Positions 8,806-17,199 of a stretch of DNA of 64,000 bases are shown piece after piece. Position numbers and translations under genes: made by a program. The notes beneath the pieces are model-generated. The model had not been told where the DNA came from, did no database searches, and was given only the letters and a program-made list of their open reading frames with translations. Source of the stretch: Actinomyces sp. oral taxon 448 str. F0400 (GTDB lineage: Bacteria > Actinomycetota > Actinomycetes > Actinomycetales > Actinomycetaceae); NCBI RefSeq assembly GCF_000220835.1, contig NZ_GL985606.1, positions 2,436,399 through 2,500,398 of the forward strand. The letters run 5' to 3'. Every line of letters starts with the position of its first letter. The stretch's first letter is position 1.

Positions 8806-9441
8806 GTGCGCACCATCGCTCTCTACGCGACCGAGACCATGGCGGACTGGGAGTACGCCTACCTCACCACCCAGATCGCCGGTGCGGAGCAGCTCAAGCC
8901 TGGACGTTTCCGGCTGCTGCTCGTGGGCGACGGGGTGGAACCCGTCCGCACGCTCGGGAACCTGCCGCTCACGCCGGAGGCCGACCTCGACGCCCTGGAT
9001 GCGCTGACCGGCGATGGCTCGCTCGCCGCCCTGGTGATACCCGGTGGCGACCACTACGCCGCCGGGCACGAACGACTCATTGAGACGGTCGGCCGCCTCG
9101 TGGCCGAGGCGATTCCGGTGGCGGGGATCTGCGGCGCCACTCTCCTGCTGGCCCGCGCCGGCCTCTTGGACGATCGCCGACACACCTCGAATGCCGCCTC
9201 GTACCTTGAGGCCAGCGGCTACCTCGGTGGCGGGCACTACGTGGAGGAGCCGGTGGTGACCGACCGGGGCATCACGACGGCCTCGGGCATCCACGCCGTC
9301 CCCTTCACCGCCGAGGTCATGCGAATCACCGGACTGGTACCCGACTCAATGGCCGACTCCTGGGAAAGGCTGTTCCTGAGCGGCGACGAGAAGAGCTACG
9401 CAGCCCTGATGGAGGCGACCAGTGCCTGGCAGAACGCCTGA
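8806..9441 (+). CDS. DJ-1/PfpI-family protein (glutamine amidotransferase-like)
   Basis: A 211-residue protein of the DJ-1/PfpI superfamily. The nucleophile-elbow cysteine is in AGICGATLLL, and the conserved acidic/His surroundings are in IPGGDHYAAGHE. Members act as glyoxalases or deglycases, cysteine hydrolases, or sensors of reactive species; the reaction here is not predictable. The GTG start at 8806 is taken because the protein family begins RTIALYATETMADWEY, and AGGA lies about 11 nt upstream. It is the first gene of a two-gene operon with a MarR regulator whose start overlaps its stop by 20 nt. The operator at 8734-8771 probably controls it. Confidence 0.88.
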   Translation: MRTIALYATETMADWEYAYLTTQIAGAEQLKPGRFRLLLVGDGVEPVRTLGNLPLTPEADLDALDALTGDGSLAALVIPGGDHYAAGHERLIETVGRLVAEAIPVAGICGATLLLARAGLLDDRRHTSNAASYLEASGYLGGGHYVEEPVVTDRGITTASGIHAVPFTAEVMRITGLVPDSMADSWERLFLSGDEKSYAALMEATSAWQNA

Positions 9442-9889
9442 GGGAGATGCCCTGACGGCCCTGGTTCTTCCCATCTTCACGCTCAACGGGGAGATTCTTG
9501 AGGCGGCAGCGACCATCACAGCGCTTCATGAGCTCACCCCGGCCCGGTGGCAAGTGCTGGGCGCTGTCCTGGACGAGTCGCTGCCAGTCGCCGAGATCGC
9601 GCGCCGAGTGGGGCTGACCCGTCAGAGCGTGCAACGGGTCGCCAACGACGTCGTCGCACAGGACTGGGCGCACTGGCAGCCCAATCCCGGGCGTCGCGGA
9701 CAGAACTTGCTCGTCCTGACGCCTAAGGGCCGTCAGGCGGTTGCTGCTCTGGCCAAGGAGCAGCACGCCTGGGCCAACACCGTCGGGCAGGAGATCGGGG
9801 AGAAGGACCTGAAGATCCTGGGGACGCTGATCAGCAGGCTCACTGACGCATCGCGCTGCTACCGGCAGGCCGCCGGAGCGGCGTCGTAG
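9422..9889 (+). CDS. MarR-family transcriptional regulator
   Basis: 155 residues with a central winged helix: LTPARWQVLGAVL, then helix-turn-helix LPVAEIARRVGLTRQSVQRVANDVV and wing NPGRRGQNLLVLTPKGRQAV. This is the MarR arrangement. A GTG at 9422 inside the end of the DJ-1 gene is the only plausible start, with GGAGG 4-5 nt upstream, so translation is coupled. MarR proteins are dimeric repressors released by phenols, oxidants or cysteine modification. The paired palindromes upstream of the operon suggest autoregulation (inference). Confidence 0.88.
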   Translation: MPGRTPEGDALTALVLPIFTLNGEILEAAATITALHELTPARWQVLGAVLDESLPVAEIARRVGLTRQSVQRVANDVVAQDWAHWQPNPGRRGQNLLVLTPKGRQAVAALAKEQHAWANTVGQEIGEKDLKILGTLISRLTDASRCYRQAAGAAS

Positions 9890-10193
9890 CGGTGGCAGGC
9901 AGCAGTCTGCCCCTACCCGCACCAGGCGCTCCTCGGGCGCCGAGGAGCTACGTGTGTCCAAATCTGCCGCAAAGGGGCTCCAGTACCTCTTACCTCGACC
10001 TCGAGAACCGCAGAATCGTGCGGTTTCTCTTTGCTGATATACACCCGGTCAGGGGTTTCGTGGCAGATTCGGACATTGTCCGGATGGTTCTGGGTTTCCC
10101 GTACCAGCCACCGCAGCAGACGGACTCCGTGAAGGAAGCTGCTCACCAAAACGCTAGTCCTTGCGCAGCCCCCACAACGAAAGAGCGGGAGAA
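9890..10193. other. Intergenic region after the MarR gene
   Basis: No convincing gene is visible in these 304 bases. A slightly AT-richer patch (10015-10050) stands out. Open frames crossing here on both strands lack family features or ribosome sites and are treated as chance. Confidence 0.4.
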
Positions 10194-11094
10194 TCAGAGC
10201 GGCCGGGTCTCGGTGATGACGAAGTGCTGCTCGCAGCGGCTGATGAGCCAGGCGCCGTCCACCAGCACCGGAGTGTCACCGGAGTGTCACTGTAGCGAAT
10301 CGAGTGGTCCACGACGACGTCCTTCCCGTCCTGCTCCTGCCCAACACTGACGCCGGGCATGGTGGAGGTTCCCACCTCGATCCAGACCCCGCGTCCGATG
10401 AGCAACGGGTGGCAGTTGAGGACGGTGACGCCGTCGAGGGCGCCGGGCTCATCGGCGCGGGTGGCGGCGAAGAGCGCCTCGAAGTCGGCCACCGGCGCGC
10501 CGGAGGCGCTGAAGACCTCCACGGTGCGGCGGGCGCCGGAGGGATTGGTGATGCCCTCCAGGAGGACCTGGGCGATGTGGTGGCGGTCGACGCCGGGCCG
10601 GCCGGTGATGAGGTCGCCCTGACGCAGGTCGAGCGCCGGTCGCCGGGGCCCTGGTAGTCGGGGCGCACGATGGTGTAGGGGTGACCCGAGGCGCGCACCA
10701 GGCGCTCGGCGCGGCGCTTCCACTCGACGAAGCCGTAGGAGCTCGGGCCCGCCGAGTGGCTGGCGTTCATCGCGGTCATGAGGCTGATGTGCGCGTTGTT
10801 ATCACCCAGGGCGTCCAGGAGCGCGGGGATGGCGGCGTAGAAACTGCTTTCACCCTCGCCGTCCATGTCGCCGCCGTGGGTGAGGACCACCGCGTCGACG
10901 CCGGCCACGACGGAGCGCAGGTCGTCGGCGGAGGAGGGCGAGGCTTCGACGACCTCGACGCCGCCCGGCAGTGAGCGTTGGGCGCGCGCCGCGTTACGGC
11001 TCTGGGCGCGAACGGCGAAGCCGCAACTGAGCGCCTCCTCGACGACGACGCGACCGACCTGGCCAGTGGATCCGATGACGAGAACAGTGGACAT
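10194..11094 (-). pseudogene. NmrA-like NAD(P)-binding oxidoreductase, frameshifted
   Basis: The first ~150 codons encode an NmrA/SDR Rossmann protein: the dinucleotide motif GSTGQVGR is at residues 8-15 and WKRRAERLVRASGHPYTIVRP matches the atypical-SDR core. Near 10640 the frame breaks. The continuation ALDLRQGDLITG and HIAQVLLEGITNP, typical of the same family, is in another frame. A second break at 10266-10287 is an exact 11-bp tandem duplication (CACCGGAGTGT twice). Removing one copy joins the frame to a tail ending FVITETRPL and a stop at 10194. That tail (RYSDTPVLVDGAWLISRCEQ) looks SnoaL-like rather than NmrA-like, so the locus may also be a deletion fusion (inference). Sequencing error cannot be excluded. 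Confidence 0.7.
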
Positions 11095-11286
11095 GGACAG
11101 CCTCCGTTGCGGTAGTGAAGTGAGCTCATCGCCGCTCTCCTGGCGGCAACCGGAGCCGCACCAGAAAGCGGCACTCGGTCGATCATCGATCGTGCCTGCC
11201 GGCGCTCCCGTCTGCTAGGCCCTACCAGGGCCATGCACTCCGGCGTTTCTCCCAGCCACTTCCCAGGATCTCATCGGGGCGACCCC

Positions 11287-11316
11287 TTGCTCAAACTATT
11301 ACGAATTTCGTATTAT
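11287..11316 (+). promoter_or_regulatory. Promoter with embedded palindromic operator for the quinone oxidoreductase/MarR unit
   Basis: In an AT-rich island there is a -35-like TTGCTC (11287-11292), an 18-bp spacer and a -10 TATTAT (11311-11316). A perfect palindrome TACGAA-T-TTCGTA (11300-11312) covers the spacer and -10, so a bound repressor would block RNA polymerase. The MarR protein encoded downstream at 12415 is the likely ligand (inference). A further TTCGT half-site follows at 11316-11320. Confidence 0.55.
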
Positions 11317-11383
11317 TCGTTTCACGTTATAGTTCCGCATACGCGCGGCTGTCACGCCGTTGGACGAGTCCGAGGAGGCTTCC

Positions 11384-12379
11384 GTGAGTCGAGCGATCGA
11401 GTACACAAGATTCGGCGGACCAGAGGTCCTGGGGGAGGTCGAGCGCCCGGCGCAGGCACTCGGCGACGGAGAAGTACGCATCGCGGTGCACGCCGTCGGA
11501 CTCAATCCCGCCGACTTCAAGACTTTCAAAGGCGACCTGCGACCGGTTGAACGGATCCAGCGCCTCATTCATCCTCGACGCTGGTTCGAGAGATCATCCG
11601 CCCACTTCCCCAGAGGAGTGGCCCGAGACTTCGCGGGAGTCATCGACGCAGTCGGCGCGGGCGTCACGGACCTCGCCGTGGGCGACGCCGTGCTGGGTAC
11701 CTTGCGAAGCGCACCCGGCCAGGCCGACACCCGCGGAGCACTCACCACCGAGCTGGTGGCACCCGCCGACGACGTCATCAAGAAGCCGACCTCGATGTCG
11801 TTCACGCAGGCGGCCTGCCTGGGTGTTGCCTCGCAAACCGCGTACGGCGCGTTCAGGCAGCTGAACCTGCACGGCGGCGACGTCATCGTCATCAGTGCCG
11901 CCGCAGGCGGTGTGGGCTCGATTGCCGCTCAGCTCGCATTGAGCCGAGGGGCCACCGTCATTGGAATCGCCGGCGCTCGCAATATCGCCTACCTCCGCTC
12001 TTTGGGCACCATTCCAGTCCCCTACGGCGCGGACCTGACACGCCGAGTTCGTGAAGCGGCTCCGTCGCCTGTCACCAAGCTCCTGGACTGCTACGGGCAT
12101 GACTATGTGACGCTGGGGCGTGAGCTCGGTCTGCCCAGGCGTTCCATCGGCACCCTGGTTCCCTCGCCCGCGGCGATACTCAAAGGCGCGCAGTTCACCG
12201 GCTCACGACACAGCAGTGGACGCGGCGACCTCGAGGAGGTGGCGCAGCTGGTGGCGGACGATGTCATCACGGTCGAGATCGCTCATACTTACTCTTTCAC
12301 GGTTGAGCAGGTTCGCGCTGCCTACACCGACCTGATGACGGGGCACGTCCGTGGCAAGCTCGTCGTCGACCTATCCTGA
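11384..12379 (+). CDS. Zinc-independent quinone oxidoreductase-like MDR protein
   Basis: 331 residues of the medium-chain dehydrogenase/reductase superfamily. It has an N-terminal GroES-like domain (VHAVGLNPADFK, GVARDFAGVIDAVGAGV) and a nucleotide-binding domain with AAAGGVGSIAAQLA. The cysteine cluster of zinc-structured alcohol dehydrogenases is absent, which fits NADPH:quinone reductase/zeta-crystallin-type enzymes. The GTG at 11384 is chosen because GAGGAGG lies 5 nt upstream. It is followed after 35 nt by a MarR gene, so the pair is probably a stress-inducible detoxification unit, regulated at the palindromic promoter upstream. Confidence 0.9.
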   Translation: MSRAIEYTRFGGPEVLGEVERPAQALGDGEVRIAVHAVGLNPADFKTFKGDLRPVERIQRLIHPRRWFERSSAHFPRGVARDFAGVIDAVGAGVTDLAVGDAVLGTLRSAPGQADTRGALTTELVAPADDVIKKPTSMSFTQAACLGVASQTAYGAFRQLNLHGGDVIVISAAAGGVGSIAAQLALSRGATVIGIAGARNIAYLRSLGTIPVPYGADLTRRVREAAPSPVTKLLDCYGHDYVTLGRELGLPRRSIGTLVPSPAAILKGAQFTGSRHSSGRGDLEEVAQLVADDVITVEIAHTYSFTVEQVRAAYTDLMTGHVRGKLVVDLS

Positions 12380-12414
12380 CACTCGTCCACGTTCATCCCG
12401 ATCAGGAGGATCGC

Positions 12415-12879
12415 TTGAGCAGACGGATTCACGATCAACGTCTCATCCGGGCGCTGCGCGCCTTGAACAGCGAGCTGGCCGCCAGCAACCGCGCTGTTGC
12501 GGCGCGAACAGGACTCAATGACAGCGATCTGGCTGTGCTCGACGTCCTGCACCGCGACGGTCCGCAGACCCCCACCTCTCTCGCCCGCCGAACCCGGATG
12601 GGTACGACAACGATGACGAGTGTACTGCGGCGACTCGTCCGCGATGGCTGGGTTGAGCGTCGCCCCAGCGAGACGGATCTGCGTTCCTTCACCATCCACG
12701 CCACAAGCGTTGATCGTCTCGCCGAGATATTCCTGCCCGCCAACCGGAGACTGACCGCCCTGGTCGAGAACTGGCCGGGCAGCCAGGTCGATCAGCTCAT
12801 TGAGTTCCTGGAGGACGCCACCACGGTGATCCACGAGTCGGCGGACCCGCTTTCCAGAGACAACACCCAGGAGCCATAA
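12415..12879 (+). CDS. MarR-family transcriptional regulator
   Basis: 154 residues. The winged-helix core runs LNDSDLAVLDVLHRDGPQTPTSLARRTRMGTTTMTSVLRRLVRDGWVERRPSETDLRS in family order (helix-turn-helix, then basic wing). The start is TTG at 12415, fixed by a perfect AGGAGG 5 nt upstream; no ATG or GTG fits. It follows the quinone oxidoreductase in the same direction with a 35-nt gap and probably represses that operon. The inducer is unknown; quinones or phenols are usual for MarR members in such pairs. Confidence 0.88.
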   Translation: MSRRIHDQRLIRALRALNSELAASNRAVAARTGLNDSDLAVLDVLHRDGPQTPTSLARRTRMGTTTMTSVLRRLVRDGWVERRPSETDLRSFTIHATSVDRLAEIFLPANRRLTALVENWPGSQVDQLIEFLEDATTVIHESADPLSRDNTQEP

Positions 12880-12927
12880 CAACTACGGCATAGGGCGTAT
12901 AGACACCGTTAACCCGCTTGGGGCTGC

Positions 12928-13833
12928 TTACCGAACGGCACGCAGGTAGCGGTCGCGGCCGGTGAGGTCCTGACCGGTCTCGGCCTGCTCGAACCCGGCC
13001 TCGAGCGCGGCCGCCCGCAGCAGGGCCCCCTGCTCGTGGTCGTGCTCCATGACGAGCACACCGCCGGTACGCAGCAGGGCGACCGAACGCACGAGGACGT
13101 CGACGGGAATGTCCAGCCCGTCGGGTCCCCCGCCGTAGAGCGCCACGGCGGGCTCGTGCCGGGACGTCTCGGCATCCTCCACGGCGCCGGCGGGCACGTA
13201 GGGCGGGTTGGAGACGACGACGTCGACCTGCCCGTTGAGGTCATGGAGGACCAGCGGGTCGGTGGCGTCGGCGTGGATCACCTCGACGCGTCCGGGAACC
13301 AGCCGCTCGCAGTTCTCACGGGCCAGGGCCGCGGCCGTCTCGCTGATCTCGACGGCGACCACCCGAGCGCCCCGCACCTCCTCGGCGACGCAGGCGGCGA
13401 TCGCACCCGATCCGGTGCACAGGTCAGCGGTCAGGACCACTCCCCCGCCGCCGGCCATCGCCTCACGGGCGGCCTCGATGGCGGCACCGGCCACCACCTC
13501 GGTCTCCGGGCGCACGATGAACACGCCGGGGCGGCTGATGAGCTCGGCACCCCGCAGCCACATGCGTCCGATGACGTGCTGAAGAGGCTCGCGGCACTCC
13601 CGGCGCAGCACCAACGCGTCATAGGCGGCCGAGAAGTCGCCGTCGGCGCCGTCGGCCAGCGGCAGAGGCCGCCCTAGAAGGTGCTCGGCCAGGATCCGGG
13701 CGTCGACCTGGGGGCTGGTCACCCCGGCCGCCGCCAGCCGACCGGCCGCCTGGCGCACCAGCGCCCGCAGGCCGTAACGGTCCACCGCGCCCGCAGGCGC
13801 GCCGCCGCACACCTCAGGAGCCACTGCCCTCAC
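12928..13833 (-). CDS. prmC: Release factor glutamine methyltransferase PrmC (HemK)
   Basis: A 301-residue SAM-dependent enzyme that methylates the glutamine of the GGQ motif in release factors. The Rossmann motif is [13 protein letters not shown], and the catalytic NPPY motif is in [23 protein letters not shown]. The N-terminal substrate-binding helical domain precedes it. The GTG start at 13833 lies inside the end of prfA (20-nt overlap), so enzyme and substrate are co-translated, a conserved arrangement. It ends the argS-prmC housekeeping block in this strain. Confidence 0.95.
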   Translation of the reverse strand: MRAVAPEVCGGAPAGAVDRYGLRALVRQAAGRLAAAGVTSPQVDARILAEHLLGRPLPLADGADGDFSAAYDALVLRRECREPLQHVIGRMWLRGAELISRPGVFIVRPETEVVAGAAIEAAREAMAGGGGVVLTADLCTGSGAIAACVAEEVRGARVVAVEISETAAALARENCERLVPGRVEVIHADATDPLVLHDLNGQVDVVVSNPPYVPAGAVEDAETSRHEPAVALYGGGPDGLDIPVDVLVRSVALLRTGGVLVMEHDHEQGALLRAAALEAGFEQAETGQDLTGRDRYLRAVR

Positions 13834-14911
13834 TCACCTGGGATAACCGTTCAGCCTCGTCCATGGCGATGGCAGAGGCGATCACCGGGCCGAGGTCGCC
13901 GTCGAGGACGGCGTCGAGGTTGTAGGCCTTGAAGCCGGTACGGTGGTCGGCGACGCGATTCTCGGGGAAATTGTAGGTGCGGATGCGCTCGGAACGGTCG
14001 ACGGTGCGCACCTGTGAGCGGCGGGCATCGGCCTCCTGCTCGGCCGCGGCTGCGGCGCGTTCAGCGAGCAGACGAGCGCGCAGCACGCGCATGGCCGCCT
14101 CCTTGTTCTGCAACTGGGATTTCTCATTCTGCATGGAGACGACGATTCCGGTGGGCAGGTGAGTGATGCGCACGGCCGAGTCCGTGGTGTTGACGGACTG
14201 CCCGCCCGGACCGGAGGAGCGGAAGACGTCGATGCGCAGATCGGCGGCATCGATCGCGAGTTCGCCGGGGTCGTCGGCCTCGGGCATGACGAGCACGCCG
14301 GCGGCCGAGGTGTGGATACGACCCTGACTCTCGGTAACGGGGACGCGCTGGACGCGGTGGACGCCGCCCTCGTACTTCAGGTGCGCCCACACGCCGTCGG
14401 AGGGCTCGACGGCGCCGCGAGCCTTGATGGCCAGGCGCACGTCCTTGTACCCACCCAAGTCGGAATCGGTGGCGTCGAGGACCTCCACGGCCCATCCCTG
14501 ACGCTCGGCGTAGCGGGTGTACATGCGGGCCAGGTCGGAGGCGAACAGCGCCGACTCCTCACCGCCTTCACCGGCCTTGACCTCGATGATGACGTCGCGG
14601 GCGTCGTCCGGATCGCGTGGGACGAGGACTTCGCGCAGACGGTCGGCGGCCGCTGTCTCGACCCGGGCGAGCTCCGGCAGTTCGGCTGCGAAGTCGGCGT
14701 CGTCGGCAGCTAGATCGCGTGCGTCGGCCAGGTCCGCCGAAGCGGCCCGCCAGGCGCGGTAGGCGCTCACCACCCGGCCGAGTTCGGCGTAGCGACGTCC
14801 CAGACGCCGCATGGCATTCGGATCGCAGGCGACGGCGGGGTCAGCCATATTGCGCTCGAGGCCTGCGTACTCGGCGAGCATCGGCTCGACGACGGAGAAG
14901 TCCTCACTCAT
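13814..14911 (-). CDS. prfA: Peptide chain release factor 1
   Basis: 365 residues; recognises UAA and UAG and triggers peptide release. The catalytic loop is [17 protein letters not shown] and the codon-recognition tripeptide is PVT in [13 protein letters not shown] (PxT marks RF1, SPF would mark RF2). The ATG at 14911 is used because family proteins start a few residues before [12 protein letters not shown]; a GTG at 14977 with AGGAG upstream would add 22 residues and is a real alternative. It overlaps prmC by 20 nt, whose product methylates its GGQ glutamine. Confidence 0.95.
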   Translation of the reverse strand: MSEDFSVVEPMLAEYAGLERNMADPAVACDPNAMRRLGRRYAELGRVVSAYRAWRAASADLADARDLAADDADFAAELPELARVETAAADRLREVLVPRDPDDARDVIIEVKAGEGGEESALFASDLARMYTRYAERQGWAVEVLDATDSDLGGYKDVRLAIKARGAVEPSDGVWAHLKYEGGVHRVQRVPVTESQGRIHTSAAGVLVMPEADDPGELAIDAADLRIDVFRSSGPGGQSVNTTDSAVRITHLPTGIVVSMQNEKSQLQNKEAAMRVLRARLLAERAAAAAEQEADARRSQVRTVDRSERIRTYNFPENRVADHRTGFKAYNLDAVLDGDLGPVIASAIAMDEAERLSQVSEGSGS

Positions 14912-15043
14912 GACTGTCCGGATGTCCTCGGAGCGTCGGGATGGTTCAAGATGGATCGAAACAGTGGCATCGGACACACGGATCGGCTCCTGCCGATCCT
15001 CGTGCTTCTGCGCGGGTGCACAAGGCCGGGAGAAGATACGGCA

Positions 15044-15079
15044 ACGCCGACGGCGCTCACAAGAAGCGTCCGTCGGCGT
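15044..15079 (-). terminator. Terminator after rpmE
   Basis: Perfect 10-bp arms (ACGCCGACGG at 15044-15053 and CCGTCGGCGT at 15070-15079) with a 16-nt loop, starting 12 nt after the rpmE stop. It separates rpmE from prfA. It lacks a U-tract, like many actinobacterial terminators. Confidence 0.5.
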
Positions 15080-15091
15080 CGAAAGGATCGA

Positions 15092-15304
15092 TTACTTCTT
15101 GCGCTTGCCGTAGCGGGCCTCGAAACGGGCCACGCGACCGCCGGTGTCGAGGATCTTCTGCTTGCCCGTGTAGAACGGGTGGCACGCCGAGCAGACGTCG
15201 ACGCGGATCTCACCGGAGGTGACAGTGGACCGGGTCTCGAAGGTGTTGCCGCAGGTGCACGTGACCCGTGTGGGCACGTAGTCGGGGTGGATCCCCTGCT
15301 TCAT
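15092..15304 (-). CDS. rpmE: 50S ribosomal protein L31 (zinc-binding form)
   Basis: 70 residues of bL31 with the zinc ligands CTC near residue 16 and CSAC in [16 protein letters not shown]. This is the C+ type, which under zinc starvation is usually replaced by a C- paralogue elsewhere in the genome. The ATG at 15304 has a strong AAGGAGA 6 nt upstream. The order rho-rpmE-prfA is conserved in actinobacteria; here the surface-protein gene is inserted between rho and rpmE. Confidence 0.97.
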   Translation of the reverse strand: MKQGIHPDYVPTRVTCTCGNTFETRSTVTSGEIRVDVCSACHPFYTGKQKILDTGGRVARFEARYGKRKK

Positions 15305-15597
15305 GGTGTCTCCTTAGCATCAGAGAGCCCCGGGTCCCACGCAAGTGCCGCGCAGGTGAACCGGAAGCCGAAGGGTGATTATGCCGTCCACCCCGCCGAC
15401 GCACAACATGCGGAGCCACCTCTGATTCGAGAGATGGGTGACATTCTCCGTTGAGGGCAGGATATCCCAGTCCCGTCATCTCCCCGAAAGCTCCGGAAGA
15501 CCTGCGCGATCCCTGAATCATTAGCGGCGGCGCCGCAACCTGACGAGAGTGCTGCGGCGCCGCTGCGCGTCAGTCCCGGCTGGTGAGAGGAATCGGG
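15305..15597. other. Region upstream of rpmE and downstream of the surface protein gene
   Basis: About 290 bases without a gene. It should contain the rpmE promoter and, near its right end, the hairpin listed separately. Nothing else is recognisable. Confidence 0.4.
15527..15563 (-). terminator. GC-rich hairpin after the LAxTG surface protein gene
   Basis: Perfect 11-bp arms (GCGGCGCCGCA at 15527-15537, TGCGGCGCCGC at 15553-15563) with a 15-nt loop, located 35 nt beyond the surface-protein stop. Each arm also contains the self-complementary GCGGCGCCGC, so small local hairpins are possible. Terminator role is inference. Confidence 0.45.
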
Positions 15598-16989
15598 TCA
15601 AACCCGCCGGCGAGCGAGACGCAGGGAGACGCCCGAACCGACCAGCACTATGGCGGCGAAGGCCGTGATACCGGCAGCTGAACCGGTCCTGGCGAGCTCC
15701 CGGGTCGGTCCCGAAGGCGCCGTGACGGGTGCCCCGCCGCCGCTGGCGTCACCGCCGGCGGAGCCAACGGCGACGGAGTCAACGGCGCACTGGGTCATCA
15801 CCCTGTCAGACCCCTCGAAGTCCCAGGTGATGACCTGGACGGTCGACTCATCGGCGGTCTCCAGGACGAAGTCGTAGCCCCAGGCGCGAGTGCCGATGTC
15901 CGCGCCCATCGTGTATGTGGTCGTGACCGTCGAATCGGCCTCTCCGGACACCGTCGGGGAGCCGATCTGCTCGCCGTCGTCCCACACGCCGATCGTGTAC
16001 GTGCCGGCGGTGCTGATCTGGACCTCGAAGGTGATGATGCAGCCGGTGCGGTGGATGGAGACGATCGAGGCCTCGTCGCTGTACTGGACATTGCTCATGG
16101 TCATCCCCTCGTCACCGGTGACGGTCGAGGAGATGACGCCGGAGGACCGGGTGGGCGCGGATCCGGGATCCTGCGCGACGTCAGCGTTGGCGGAGGAGTC
16201 GCCAGGCGCCGTCGTCGAAGACGAGACGGTCGGATCCGCCTCGGGCGCCACCGAGCCATCCGCGACGGACGCCCCACCAGCCGCATCCGACGGCACAGCG
16301 GCGGACCCCTCGGCCGCATCCGGATCCTGCGACAACCGCTCAGAACCCTGCGGAACCCGAGCACTCGAAGCGGAGGAGTCCCCGGGCGTCGTCGTCGAAG
16401 ACGAGACAGTCGGATCCGCCTCGGGCGCCACCGGGCCATCCGCGACGGACGCCCCACCAGCCGCATCCGACGATGCCCCACCAGCCGCATCCGACGACAT
16501 AGCGGCGGACCCCTCGGCCGCATCCGGATCCTGCGACAACCGCTCAGAACCCTGCGGAACCCGAGCACTCGAAGCGGAGGAGTCCCCGGGCGTCGTCGTC
16601 GAAGACGAGACGGTCGGATCCGCCTCGGGCGCCACCGGGCCATCCGCGACGGACGCCCCACCAGCCGCATCCGACGGCACAGCGGCGGACCCCTCGGCCG
16701 CATCCGGATCCTGCGACAACCGCTCAGAACCCTGCGGAACCCGAGCACTCGAAGCGCTCGAAACAGCCTCACCAGCCGCATCCGACCGAGCACCCGACGA
16801 CGCCTCACCGGATACCGCCGCATCGGCCTGCGCCGGATGCCCGTCAGAAGTCCGCGAAGCATGATCAGCGCCGGAGACCGAAGGATCCGCACCGGGCGGG
16901 GCTCCTTCGGAGGCACTCGCCGGGGCGGTGAGAAGACCGGCGACCAGCACAGCACCGAGCAGAGCGGACGTGAGGTGGGAGCGCTTCAT
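15598..16989 (-). CDS. Repeat-containing cell-surface protein with LAxTG sorting signal
   Basis: 463 residues. A Sec signal peptide (MKRSHLTSALL, cleaved near ASA) is followed by a Ser/Ala/Asp-rich linker. Then come three near-identical repeats at residues 82-141, 142-209 and 210-269, each beginning ARVPQGSERLSQDPDAAEG and ending TTxPGDSSA; the middle copy has 8 extra residues. Residues about 280-410 form a non-repetitive beta-rich domain with two cysteines (GCIITF, QCAV) likely in a disulphide. The C-terminus has LARTG, a hydrophobic span and RLARRR. LAxTG is the recognition motif known for class E sortases of high-GC actinobacteria. The ATG has AAGGA upstream. Function unknown; probably a wall-anchored stalk and ligand domain. 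Confidence 0.82.
   Translation of the reverse strand: MKRSHLTSALLGAVLVAGLLTAPASASEGAPPGADPSVSGADHASRTSDGHPAQADAAVSGEASSGARSDAAGEAVSSASSARVPQGSERLSQDPDAAEGSAAVPSDAAGGASVADGPVAPEADPTVSSSTTTPGDSSASSARVPQGSERLSQDPDAAEGSAAMSSDAAGGASSDAAGGASVADGPVAPEADPTVSSSTTTPGDSSASSARVPQGSERLSQDPDAAEGSAAVPSDAAGGASVADGSVAPEADPTVSSSTTAPGDSSANADVAQDPGSAPTRSSGVISSTVTGDEGMTMSNVQYSDEASIVSIHRTGCIITFEVQISTAGTYTIGVWDDGEQIGSPTVSGEADSTVTTTYTMGADIGTRAWGYDFVLETADESTVQVITWDFEGSDRVMTQCAVDSVAVGSAGGDASGGGAPVTAPSGPTRELARTGSAAGITAFAAIVLVGSGVSLRLARRRV
16183..16746. repeat. Three tandem ~180-bp repeats within the surface protein gene
   Basis: Units at 16567-16746 (180 bp), 16363-16566 (204 bp) and 16183-16362 (180 bp) are nearly identical at the DNA level. 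The middle unit carries a 24-bp internal duplication (the GCATCCGACGATGCCCCACC block). Such exact repeats are prone to copy-number change by slippage or recombination, so the stalk length may vary between strains (inference). Confidence 0.85.
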
Positions 16990-17199
16990 CAGATGTCCTT
17001 AAGCACAACGGGGGGAGGATCAAGCCCGCCGCCTTCAGCCCGACTCCGCGCAAGCGACGACCCGGAGTCATGGTAGCACCGAATCGTTACCCCTTCGTCG
17101 CCTCCTCGCTGGGCGACCGACCGCAGTATGCAGCACGCGCCCGGCCGCCGCCGGGGCGCGTACTGGACGCAGACCGCTCGATTCCGACGCGTGCAGCGT

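Noticed and set aside
9892..10350. A 152-codon plus-strand frame after the MarR gene
   Set aside because: No ribosome site, no domain, and its end lies over the coding strand of the NmrA-like remnant.
16183..16746. CRISPR array
   Set aside because: The repeats are 180-204 bp, adjacent without spacers, and in frame within a surface protein gene. No cas genes are present.
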